A DNA stretch of 64,000 bases, from contig NZ_FOMQ01000002.1 of the NCBI RefSeq assembly GCF_900112675.1, positions 124,001 to 188,000 of the forward strand, given 5' to 3'. The position numbers were made by a program, and so were the translations under genes. This document shows positions 24,594 to 32,641 of the stretch, one piece after another (within the stretch, counting starts at the first letter, position 1; every line of letters starts with the position of its first letter). The DNA comes from Paracidovorax konjaci (GTDB lineage Bacteria; Pseudomonadota; Gammaproteobacteria; Burkholderiales; Burkholderiaceae_C). The notes under the pieces were generated by a model. It saw nothing but the letters and a program-made list of their open reading frames with translations. It ran no database searches and was not told the origin of the DNA.

Positions 24594-25678
24594 TCGCAGG
24601 CGCCGCACTCTCCGCATCGCCCGAACTGCAGGTGGCGCAGGCGCTGCAGGCCTGGCGCGCCGCGGGGCGCCATGCGGTGCTGGCGACGGTGCTGCGCACT
24701 TGGGGATCGTCGCCACGGCCGGTGGGATCGTGGATGGCGCTGCGGGACGATGGCTGCATCGAAGGCTCGGTGTCCGGGGGCTGCATCGAAGACGATCTGT
24801 TGCGGCGCTGCCTGGAGGATTCCGGCGGCTGGGCGGGGCGGCCGCCCGAGCGCGTGCGCTACGGCATGGATGCCGAAGAGGCCCACCGCTTCGGACTGCC
24901 CTGCGGCGGAACGCTGGAGTTGCTGCTCGAATACGACCCCGACCCGCACGCGCTGCACCGCCTCGCGCAATGGCTGCAGGAGCGCCGGGTGGTGTGGCGG
25001 CATGTGCGCTGCGCCGATGGCATGGTGACGCTGTCCACGGACGGGCAATCTGCCGCCGATGCCGCGCCCGCGCTGGTGGACCGCGGCGATGCGGTGGCGC
25101 AGCGGCTCGGCCCGTCCTGCCGGATGCTGCTGATCGGTGCCGGCGCGCTGGCCCGTTCGCTCGCGGCGATGGCGTTGCCGTGCGGTTTCGCGGTGACGGT
25201 GTGCGACCCGCGCGAAGAGCACCGCAAGGGCTGGCACCTGCCCGGCGTGGAGTTGGTGACCGCCATGCCGGACGATGCGGTGCTGGCGATGGGCATGGAC
25301 GCACGCACCTGCGCCATCGCCCTCACGCACGACCCCAAGCTGGACGACCTCGCGTTGCTGGAGGCCTTGCAGAGCGATGCTTTCTACGTGGGAGCGATCG
25401 GCTCCGCCGCCACCACGGCCGCGCGCCGGCAGCGGCTGCAGGAGCATTTCGGCATCGGCGATGCCGCGCTGGCCAGGCTGCGTGGGCCGATCGGCCTGGC
25501 CATCGGCAGCCGCACTCCGCCGGAGATCGCGGTGAGCGTGCTGGCCGAGGTGCTGGCGGCCAGGAATGGCGCTGCCCTGCCGGCTGCGGCACGCATGAGC
25601 GAGGCCGCGCGGACTGGTGGCCCGGCCGTCGGCAACGGCGCCTGCGGATGGGCTCCGCGCGGCAGCGCCGCGGCCTGA
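24590..25678 (+). CDS. XdhC/PaoD family molybdoenzyme maturation protein
   Basis: 362 residues from a GTG that overlaps the paoC stop (GTGA). N-terminal XdhC domain with TVLRTWGSSPRPVGSWMAL and the hallmark GSVSGGCIEDDLL; C-terminal Rossmann-type domain with MLLIGAGALARSLAAMA near 180 and YVGAIGSAATTAARRQRL. XdhC proteins bind the molybdenum cofactor, promote its sulfuration and deliver it to the large subunit. The gene order paoA-B-C-xdhC with divergent mocA is that of a complete assembly locus. The C-terminal 35 residues are Ala/Gly-rich. Confidence 0.9.
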   Translation: MIAGAALSASPELQVAQALQAWRAAGRHAVLATVLRTWGSSPRPVGSWMALRDDGCIEGSVSGGCIEDDLLRRCLEDSGGWAGRPPERVRYGMDAEEAHRFGLPCGGTLELLLEYDPDPHALHRLAQWLQERRVVWRHVRCADGMVTLSTDGQSAADAAPALVDRGDAVAQRLGPSCRMLLIGAGALARSLAAMALPCGFAVTVCDPREEHRKGWHLPGVELVTAMPDDAVLAMGMDARTCAIALTHDPKLDDLALLEALQSDAFYVGAIGSAATTAARRQRLQEHFGIGDAALARLRGPIGLAIGSRTPPEIAVSVLAEVLAARNGAALPAAARMSEAARTGGPAVGNGACGWAPRGSAAA

Positions 25679-25814
25679 AGACCGCAGCGCGGCAGTGCGC
25701 CGCGCGCCACGGATGAGACCGTAGGAGCCGACCGACCGGCATCAGGGCGGACCACCGATGGAGCTGCGGAGGGCGCTCAGTGACCATGAAGGCATCTGTT
25801 TTCCGGTGCCTGCC

Positions 25815-27278
25815 ATGCGAACTTCCACACTGCCTGCCTATTCATCCGATGACTTCAACGCACAGCGCAGCGGCGCACCCGCGTCGCGGCCGGTACTCCA
25901 GGAAGGCCCGTTCCAGTCCCTGCATACCGCGCTGCACCAGCCCGACCCGACGCCCGAAGCGCGCGAGCGTGGCGCGGCCCTGCTGCGCGACACGCTCGCA
26001 CGTGGCGACCTGCCGGGCGCCACATTGCCCGAGGATCCGAACGAGCTGCACGCCTGGATGGCGCGCAACCATGCGGCCGTGGCCGCGCAGTACGAGGAAT
26101 ACCTCGCCGCCCGGCGCGAAGGCGCCGGCCGGCGCTACTTCACCAACCGCGCGCACGCGCTCTATTTCCTGCGCGCGGTCGCTCCCACCAAGCTGGTGGA
26201 TGGCAGCTGGCTCTACGGCCTGCTGCGGCACGCGCGCAACCCCCGGCTCGAAGAACTGGTGCGCACCTACCTGGAGGAGCTGGGCGATGGCGCACCCGAC
26301 AAGAACCACGTGGTGCTGTACCGCCAGCTCATGGCCCGTTATGGTCTGGTCCAGGGCCCGGCGCTGCCGGACGCGCTGCACGAGCAGGGCGCGGTGCAAC
26401 TCGCACTGGCCTGGAATGCCGAGGACTTCCTGCCCGAGGTCATCGGCTTCAACCTGGGTTATGAGCAACTGCCGCTGCACCTGCTGATCACGGCCTACGA
26501 ACTCAACGAACTCGGCATCGATCCCTACTACTTCACGCTGCACGTGACCGTGGACAACGCCGATACGGGCCATGCCCGGCAGGCTTGCGATGCCGTGCTG
26601 CAGCTGCTGCCGCGCCATGGGGATGCCGACGCGTTCTGGCACCGGGTGCGCGAAGGGGCGCGCCTGGGCGATGCGGGGCTCGGCACGGCGCGCGTGATCG
26701 CCGATTTCGACATCGCGGCCGAAGTGGTGCGCATCTTCCAGGGCAAGTGCGGCGCTGGCCAGGGCATGCACTCGGACTACTGCCGCGTGGCGGGGCGCAG
26801 CGTGAACGCGTGGCTGTCCGAGCCCGAGCGGATGGATGCGTTCCTGGAGGCGCTCGTGCAGGCCAACTGGATCCGCCCGGGCCGCCCCGTGGCCGAGAGC
26901 CGCTTCTGGGGCTTGCTGCAGGGGCCGCGCGCGGAGATGTTCGGCGTGTTCTCCCCTTATGAACTGCAGGTGATCCACGACTGGATCCGCGGTGCGGAGG
27001 CGAGCGCCGACGGCCAGGCGTATTTCGAGCCCGCTGCCGCCAACGAAGCCCGCCGCCGGCCCACTTTCCGCGCGCTGCATCGCGCGCGGCGTGAAGACGC
27101 CGGACCGGCGGGCACGGAAGACGTGCTCGATTCGGACCTGGTCGCCTTCAAGGACCGGCTGCGCACGCTGGATGCCGCGGCGCAGTTCGATGCCCTGGTG
27201 CACGCGATGTCGCCCTCCGAGCACTGGACCCCTGTGGGGCTCTATGCCACGCGGAGATTCGTGGCCGCGCACCCCTGA
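25815..27278 (+). CDS. Iron-containing redox enzyme family (haem-oxygenase-like diiron) protein
   Basis: 487 residues from MRTSTLPAYSSDD; an in-frame ATG at 25758 would add 19 residues, and neither has a clear ribosome site. The C-terminal two thirds is all-helical with the family pattern FNLGYEQLPLHLLITAYELN, then LGIDPYYFTLHVTVDNADTGHA, whose acidic and His residues fit a diiron site. The N-terminal segment (RRYFTNRAHALYFLRAVAPT) is also helical. These haem-oxygenase-like diiron oxidases act on varied small molecules; the substrate is unknown. It ends at a strong shared terminator with recQ. Confidence 0.8.
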   Translation: MRTSTLPAYSSDDFNAQRSGAPASRPVLQEGPFQSLHTALHQPDPTPEARERGAALLRDTLARGDLPGATLPEDPNELHAWMARNHAAVAAQYEEYLAARREGAGRRYFTNRAHALYFLRAVAPTKLVDGSWLYGLLRHARNPRLEELVRTYLEELGDGAPDKNHVVLYRQLMARYGLVQGPALPDALHEQGAVQLALAWNAEDFLPEVIGFNLGYEQLPLHLLITAYELNELGIDPYYFTLHVTVDNADTGHARQACDAVLQLLPRHGDADAFWHRVREGARLGDAGLGTARVIADFDIAAEVVRIFQGKCGAGQGMHSDYCRVAGRSVNAWLSEPERMDAFLEALVQANWIRPGRPVAESRFWGLLQGPRAEMFGVFSPYELQVIHDWIRGAEASADGQAYFEPAAANEARRRPTFRALHRARREDAGPAGTEDVLDSDLVAFKDRLRTLDAAAQFDALVHAMSPSEHWTPVGLYATRRFVAAHP

Positions 27279-27323
27279 CCGGCATCGGCTGCCGACGCCT
27301 GCGCCGTGCAGGCAGGGTGGAAA

Positions 27324-27357
27324 GCAAGAAGGCCCGCGGATCCGCGGGCCTTCTTGC
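27324..27357. terminator. Bidirectional terminator, 34-bp perfect palindrome
   Basis: GCAAGAAGGCCCGCGGA directly followed by its reverse complement TCCGCGGGCCTTCTTGC. On either strand this gives a GC stem flanked by AAGAA and TTCTT. It lies between the convergent diiron-protein and recQ genes, 46 bp and 19 bp from their stops. Confidence 0.85.
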
Positions 27358-27375
27358 ATGCGGCATGCAGAGCGA

Positions 27376-29259
27376 TCAGGCGCTGCGCAGTTCCACGGTG
27401 TCCAGGGGGTTGGCCTGCAGCGGCAGCAGGGCCGGATCGTTCGCTGCTGGAGCGGCTGCCCGGCGGCGCGCCTTTTTCACGAACTCCGGGTGGAAGCAGC
27501 GTTCGCTGCCGTCGGCGAAGGCCACGGTGATGGACTGCGACTCGATGGCGCGCACGGTGCCTACGCCATACCGTTTCACGCGCACCGGCATGCCCAGCGC
27601 GAAGGCCAGGTGGGGAAGCGCCCGCGCGGGCGCGGCGCCGCCTGCGACCACGATGGCCGGGGAGCCGGGCCTCGGGCCGGGAGGCGCAACCGGTGAGGAA
27701 GGCTGCTGGCGGGTGGAGGGTGCTGCAGCGGGTTCCGCTGGCTGCGCCGACTGCGCATCCAGCGCGGCGATGCGCAGGCAGTTGTCGCAGGTACCGCAGC
27801 GCTCGTCCTGGCGCGCATGGCCGAAATAGTCCAGCAGCACTTCCCAGCGGCAGCGGCCGCTTTGTGCGTAGAACACCATGCGTTCCAGCGCGTCCTGGTC
27901 CTGCGTGCGTTTCTGGGCATAGTCTTCCAGCAGGGCGGCCAGCGCCGCGCCGTCCATGCCCGGGCGCCGCAGCGACAGCCCGCCATCGGCCTTCTGGGTG
28001 ACGATGCGGCGGCGCCGCAGCAGGCCCATCGCGACCTGCAGCTTGGCGCGGGGCCGGTCGAGCCACTGGTGCAGCAGGTCCATGTCCCAGGCCGTGTGCG
28101 CGCCCGGTGGAGGCGACTGCAGCGCGGTGTAGAGCGCGTCCAGGTCGTCCGTCGTGGGGTAGCGGCCGGCCAGGAAGAATTGCTGCACCGCCTTGTCCTT
28201 GCGCAGGAACAGCAGCGTGCATTCGGCCGGCTCCCCGTCGCGGCCCGCGCGGCCGGATTCCTGGTAGTAGGCATCCAGGCCGCCGGGCATCTGGTAGTGC
28301 ACCACGAAGCGGACGTCCTGCTTGTCGATGCCCAGGCCGAAGGCATTGGTGGCCACCATCACGCGGAGGTCTCCGCGCATGAATCGGTCCTGAGCGTCCC
28401 CGCGTTCGGCGGCCGGCAGGCGGCCGTGGTAGAGGCCCACCGATTCGCCGGCACCCGCCAGCAGCGCGTGGGCGGCTTCGGCGGCCTTCACGGTGGCGGC
28501 ATAGACGATGCCGGTGCCTGCCGTCTCTTTCACGGTGCGCAGCAGGCGGTCGTTTTTCTCGGCCTCGCTCGCGAGCTGCTCGGCGCGGTAATGCAGGTTG
28601 GGCCGGAAGGTGCCGGTGTCCACCACGCCGGCGGCGGGGATGCCGAGCTGGCGCCGGATGTCCTGCGCCACGGCGCCCGCCGCGGTGGCGGTGAGTGCGA
28701 GCACGGGCGGTTTGCCCAGCCGCGGGAGGGCCTGCGCGATGTCGAGGAACGCCGGCCGGAAATCGTGGCCCCACTGCGAAATGCAATGCGCCTCGTCCAC
28801 GGCCAGCAGCGCAACGCGGCCGCCGGCCTCCAGCAGCGCCTGGAAGGCGGGGTCGGACAGCCGTTCGGGCGTGGTGAGCACGATGCGGGCGCTGCCGTCC
28901 GCGACGGCCGCCTCCGCCGCGCGGGTTTCCTCGGCGTCCAGCGCGCTGTGGAGTTGCACGGCCGCCACGCCTCGGTCGCGCAGCGCATCGCACTGGTCGC
29001 GCATGAGCGCGATGAGCGGCGAGACCACGACGGTGCGGCCCTGCAGCAACAGCGCGGGCAATTGGTAGCACAGCGACTTGCCTGCGCCGGTGGGCATGAT
29101 GGCCAGCGTGTTCTCGCCGCGGAGCACGCGGTCGATGACCTCGCGCTGCCCGGCGCGCAAGGCGCGCAGGCCAAAAGACTTTTTCAGCGCCGCCTGGATG
29201 CGGGCCTGGCTGGGTGGACGTGGACGCGCGGGCGCGGCCGGGGAAGGGGAGGAGGGCAT
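27376..29259 (-). CDS. recQ: ATP-dependent DNA helicase RecQ
   Basis: 627 residues. Helicase core: QREVIDRVL, Walker A TGAGKS (57-62), DEAH (155-158), SGRAGRDGEPAEC motif VI near 345; RQC zinc ligands in CRWEVLLDYFGHA and CGTCDNC. After a Pro/Ala linker the C-terminus (about 565-605) is not an HRDC domain but a small beta domain, PVRVKRYGVGTVRAIESQSI, then VAFADGSERCFHPEFV, resembling the Tudor-like C-terminal domain of PcrA/UvrD. Acts 3'-5' in recombinational repair. Monocistronic-looking, ending at the shared palindromic terminator. Confidence 0.93.
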   Translation of the reverse strand: MPSSPSPAAPARPRPPSQARIQAALKKSFGLRALRAGQREVIDRVLRGENTLAIMPTGAGKSLCYQLPALLLQGRTVVVSPLIALMRDQCDALRDRGVAAVQLHSALDAEETRAAEAAVADGSARIVLTTPERLSDPAFQALLEAGGRVALLAVDEAHCISQWGHDFRPAFLDIAQALPRLGKPPVLALTATAAGAVAQDIRRQLGIPAAGVVDTGTFRPNLHYRAEQLASEAEKNDRLLRTVKETAGTGIVYAATVKAAEAAHALLAGAGESVGLYHGRLPAAERGDAQDRFMRGDLRVMVATNAFGLGIDKQDVRFVVHYQMPGGLDAYYQESGRAGRDGEPAECTLLFLRKDKAVQQFFLAGRYPTTDDLDALYTALQSPPPGAHTAWDMDLLHQWLDRPRAKLQVAMGLLRRRRIVTQKADGGLSLRRPGMDGAALAALLEDYAQKRTQDQDALERMVFYAQSGRCRWEVLLDYFGHARQDERCGTCDNCLRIAALDAQSAQPAEPAAAPSTRQQPSSPVAPPGPRPGSPAIVVAGGAAPARALPHLAFALGMPVRVKRYGVGTVRAIESQSITVAFADGSERCFHPEFVKKARRRAAAPAANDPALLPLQANPLDTVELRSA

Positions 29260-29368
29260 GGCGGCAATCGGTCGTTGCAGGGCCCGCCCGCCCCGATGGC
29301 GGACAGGCCCGTGCCTATGCTGGCGCGCAGCCGCCCTGCGGCGCGTGGGACGCCGCTTACCCAGGGTG

Positions 29369-30805
29369 TCATCCGGGAGCGTGCTCCAGGGCTTCCAGCA
29401 GGCCGCCGCGCAGCCGCAGCGTGCGCGTGCCGACCGCTCGGGCCAGCGCGTCGTCGTGCGTGACCAGCAGCAGGCAGGCCCCGGTCTCCTTCATCACCTC
29501 TGCCAGCAGCGCGAGGGTGTGGCGCTGCGTGAGCGGGTCCAGCCGCGAGGTGGGCTCGTCCGCGAACAGCAGCGCGGGCCGGGCCATGAGCGTGCGCGCC
29601 AGTGCCAGGCGCTGCAGTTCGCCGCCCGACACCTCGCCCGGCCTGCGGCGCAGCAGCGATGCGTCCAGGCCGAGGCGGTGCAGGCGCTCCTGCAGCACGG
29701 TCCAGGGATGGCCGTAGCGCCGGGCCACGTCGCGCAGGGCGGTACCCACGTCCACCTGGGGCGGAAACGCGCCTGCCGGGTCCTGGTAGAGCTTCTGCAG
29801 CGCGGTGGGCGCGAGCGACGGGGCGTGCCGCACCTCGCCCTGGTCGGCCTTGAGCAGCCCCAGCAGCACGTTGCCCAGCGTGCTCTTGCCCGAGCCGCTC
29901 TCGCCCTGCACCACGGTGCGCTCGCCCCGGCGCAGGTCGAGGTCCACGCCGCGGAACAGCGTCTGGTGGCCGAAGGCCTTGCCCAGCCCCGTGGCGCGCA
30001 GCACCGTATCGCCCGCGGCCGGTGCTGCCATGCGCGGCCAGGCCGAGGGGTCCGCCGCCAGCAACTGCCGCGTGAACGCGTGCTGCGGCGTGGCCAGCAC
30101 CTCCTGCGCGCGGCCGGTTTCCACGGCCTGGCCCGACTGGAGCACCATCACCGCGCCGTTCAGGCTGCGGGCCAGGTCCAGGTCGTGCGTGATGACGACG
30201 GCGCAGCCGCCGCCCGCCAGCAGTTCCTTGAGGCCGTCGATCGCCTGTCCGCGCCAGAAGGCATCGAGGCCCTTGGTGGGCTCGTCCGCCAGCAGGATGC
30301 GCGCGCCACCGGCCAAGGCGATCACCCCCGCGGCGCGCTGCGCCATGCCCCCCGAGAGCTGCCATGCATGCTGCCCTGCGGCGGCGCCCAGGCCCACGGC
30401 CTGCAGCTGTGCCTGGGCGGCGGCCCGGGCGCCGTCGGCGGGGCTTCCGCGCACCAGCGCATGCACTTCGGCGAGTTGCGGAGCGATCCGCATGAGGGGG
30501 CTGAGTGCCTGCATGGGTTCCTGCGGCAGCAGCGCGAGCGTGCGCCCCCAGACCGGACGCCGCGCGCTGCCTTGGGCGGCCGCGCTGCCCTGCCCATCGA
30601 TGGCGATCCGTCCCGATGCGTGCAATGCGGGTGGCAACTGCCCCATCACCGCCTGGGCCAGCAGCGACTTGCCCGCGCCGCTTTCGCCGACGAGGCACAG
30701 GGCCTCTCCGGGGCGGAGCGCGAACGAGATGCCTTGCAGCAAGGCCGTGCGGCCGGCATGCACGCCCAGATCGTCCACCTGGAGAAGCGGTGTGCCGGAA
30801 CTCAT
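29369..30805 (-). CDS. ABC transporter double ATPase (dipeptide/nickel type, DppD-DppF fusion)
   Basis: 478 residues containing two complete ATPase modules. First: Walker A GESGAGKS (about 39), signature LSGGMAQRAAG, Walker B ILLADEPTKGLD. Second: GESGSGKS (about 303), signature VSGGELQRLALA, LLFADEPTSRLD. Peptide/nickel systems usually use two separate proteins; here both are in one chain, replacing DppD and DppF. Last gene of the minus-strand transport operon, 55 bp after the second permease. Energises import through the two permeases encoded just upstream. Confidence 0.9.
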   Translation of the reverse strand: MSSGTPLLQVDDLGVHAGRTALLQGISFALRPGEALCLVGESGAGKSLLAQAVMGQLPPALHASGRIAIDGQGSAAAQGSARRPVWGRTLALLPQEPMQALSPLMRIAPQLAEVHALVRGSPADGARAAAQAQLQAVGLGAAAGQHAWQLSGGMAQRAAGVIALAGGARILLADEPTKGLDAFWRGQAIDGLKELLAGGGCAVVITHDLDLARSLNGAVMVLQSGQAVETGRAQEVLATPQHAFTRQLLAADPSAWPRMAAPAAGDTVLRATGLGKAFGHQTLFRGVDLDLRRGERTVVQGESGSGKSTLGNVLLGLLKADQGEVRHAPSLAPTALQKLYQDPAGAFPPQVDVGTALRDVARRYGHPWTVLQERLHRLGLDASLLRRRPGEVSGGELQRLALARTLMARPALLFADEPTSRLDPLTQRHTLALLAEVMKETGACLLLVTHDDALARAVGTRTLRLRGGLLEALEHAPG

Positions 30806-30860
30806 GGCAGTACCCCATCACAGTGCGGCGCGCTGCCAGGGCGTGAGGGCTGCGTGGGTT

Positions 30861-31655
30861 TCATGCGCGCTCTCCCGTTCCGGCCACCAGGGCCATGCCC
30901 AGCACCAGCAGCATCAGCAGCCCGACGGGGGCGGCCATCAGCCACGGGGCTTCTTCGTAGTGGGGCAGTGCCTCGGTCATCATCAGCCCCAGCTCGGCCG
31001 TGGGCGGCTGGATGCCGACGCCGATGAAACCCAGCGCGGCGAGTGCGAGCACGGCCTGTGCGGCACTGAAAGGCAACAGCGTGGACAGCACGGGAGACAG
31101 CGCCGGGAGCACATGCCGGCGAAGCACGTACACGGGCCCGAACCCCAGCAGCCGCGAGGCCTGGACGGCATCGCCGGCCAGCACGGGGCGGCTGGCGGCG
31201 CGGCCCACGCGGAAATACTCCACCCACAGCGAGAGCGACAGGCCCACGTAGAGCGCCCAGTGCCGGCCGGGGGCCAGCGCGGCGAAGAGCAGCACCAGCA
31301 GCAGGCCGGGCACGGCCAGCACTGCATCGGCCAGCAGCACGAGGCACCGCTCGGCCGTGCCGCCCCGCCAACTGGCGGCCACTCCGAGCAAGACGCCGGG
31401 CACGGCGGCGCTGAACGATGCCACCAGCGCCAGCCCCAGCGAGAGCTGCGCGGCATGGGCGAGCCGGGCGAGCGTGCTGCGCCCGAACAGATCGGTGCCC
31501 AGCCAGTGCGTGCTGCCGGGGGGCAGCAGGCTCCGGTCCAGGGCCTGCTGCGCGGGGTCCGTGCCCACCAGGGCCGGCCCCAGCGCTGCGAAAACCGCCA
31601 GCAGGCCGAGGATCGCGAGGCCGGCGCGGCGGCGCGTGCGGGAGGAGGCGGTCAT
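30861..31655 (-). CDS. ABC transporter permease, DppC/NikC type
   Basis: 264 residues from MTASSRTRRRAGLAIL. An N-terminal membrane segment, the LLPPGSTHWLGTDLFGRSTLARL motif characteristic of DppC-type permeases, then five further hydrophobic segments and the EAA-like cytoplasmic loop VQASRLLGFGPVYVLRRHVLP. Its start overlaps the stop of the preceding permease (ATGA). Forms the membrane channel with that protein. Confidence 0.9.
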   Translation of the reverse strand: MTASSRTRRRAGLAILGLLAVFAALGPALVGTDPAQQALDRSLLPPGSTHWLGTDLFGRSTLARLAHAAQLSLGLALVASFSAAVPGVLLGVAASWRGGTAERCLVLLADAVLAVPGLLLVLLFAALAPGRHWALYVGLSLSLWVEYFRVGRAASRPVLAGDAVQASRLLGFGPVYVLRRHVLPALSPVLSTLLPFSAAQAVLALAALGFIGVGIQPPTAELGLMMTEALPHYEEAPWLMAAPVGLLMLLVLGMALVAGTGERA

Positions 31656-32641
31656 GCGCTGGTATCCGTGCGGCGCCGGGGATCGATGGCCACACAGGCT
31701 GCATCCACCAGCAGGTTGAACATAACGAAGAGCAGGCCCATGCAGAGTGCGGCGCCCTGGACCATGGGCACGTCGCGGCCGAACACGGCGTGCACGAGCG
31801 CATGGCCGATGCCGGGCCAGGCGAAGAGCGTCTCCACCACCACGGCCCCTTCGACCAGGAACACGCTCTGCACACCCAGGTAGGCCACGACCGGCAGCGC
31901 CGCCTGCGGCAGGCCGTGGCGCCACAGCGCCTGCCGGTCGGTGAGGCCCTTGGCGCGCGCGAAGACCAGCGATGGCGATGCGGCGGCCTGCCGCATGGCC
32001 GCGCCGGCCACACGTGCCAGCCCGGCTGCGAGCCCCAGGCCCAGCGTGAGCGCAGGCAGCAGCAGGCTGCCGGCATGCGCGTCGCCTGCCACGGGAAGCA
32101 TGCCCAGGTGCACGGCCACGGCCAGCATCAGCAGCACGGCAAGCAGGAAGGGCGGAGTGGCCCGCAGCAGCACGGCCAGGGCCGCGGCCGTGCGGTCCAC
32201 GCGGCCGCCCGGATGCAGCCCCGACCAGATGCCCAGCGGCAACCCCAGCGCCATGGCGATCAGCAGCGCGGCGACCGACAGATCGACCGTGGCGCCGAGC
32301 TGGTGGGCAATCTCCTGCCAGACCGGATCGCCGCTGACGAACGAGGTGCCCAGGTCCAGCCGGGCGATGTCGCCCCACCAGGAGAGCAGGGCCTGCCAGA
32401 CCGGCCGGTCCAGGCCCAGTTCGCCGCGCACCGCCGAAGCAGCTGCGTTGGACACGAGGTCGTATCCGTACCGCCCCGCGGCGATGCGCGTGGCCATGTC
32501 GCCGGGCAGCGAACGGGCCATGGCGAAGCACAGTGTTCCCACGATGAGGGCGAGCGCCACGATCTGCAGGCCGCGGCGCAGCAGGATGCCTGCCCAGCCA
32601 CGCGCCGCGGAGGCCGCGATGGTGGGGGTACGGCCGGTCAT
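31652..32641 (-). CDS. ABC transporter permease, DppB/NikB type
   Basis: 329 residues from MTGRTPTIAASAARGWAG. One N-terminal membrane helix (LQIVALALIVGTLCFAMARSLPGD), a periplasmic region (ELGLDRPVWQALLSWWGDIARLDLGTSF, typical of DppB), then five helices with the loop MRQAAASPSLVFARAKGLTD, and VEGAVVVETLFAWPGIGHALV. The start overlaps the end of the solute-binding protein gene by ATGA and the stop overlaps the next permease, so these are translationally coupled. Confidence 0.9.
   Translation of the reverse strand: MTGRTPTIAASAARGWAGILLRRGLQIVALALIVGTLCFAMARSLPGDMATRIAAGRYGYDLVSNAAASAVRGELGLDRPVWQALLSWWGDIARLDLGTSFVSGDPVWQEIAHQLGATVDLSVAALLIAMALGLPLGIWSGLHPGGRVDRTAAALAVLLRATPPFLLAVLLMLAVAVHLGMLPVAGDAHAGSLLLPALTLGLGLAAGLARVAGAAMRQAAASPSLVFARAKGLTDRQALWRHGLPQAALPVVAYLGVQSVFLVEGAVVVETLFAWPGIGHALVHAVFGRDVPMVQGAALCMGLLFVMFNLLVDAACVAIDPRRRTDTSA

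Noticed and set aside
21831-25304. 1157-codon minus-strand open frame opposite the aldehyde oxidase genes
   Set aside because: Antisense shadow of high-GC coding sequence; the plus-strand genes have clear cofactor motifs and overlapping starts, while this frame has none.
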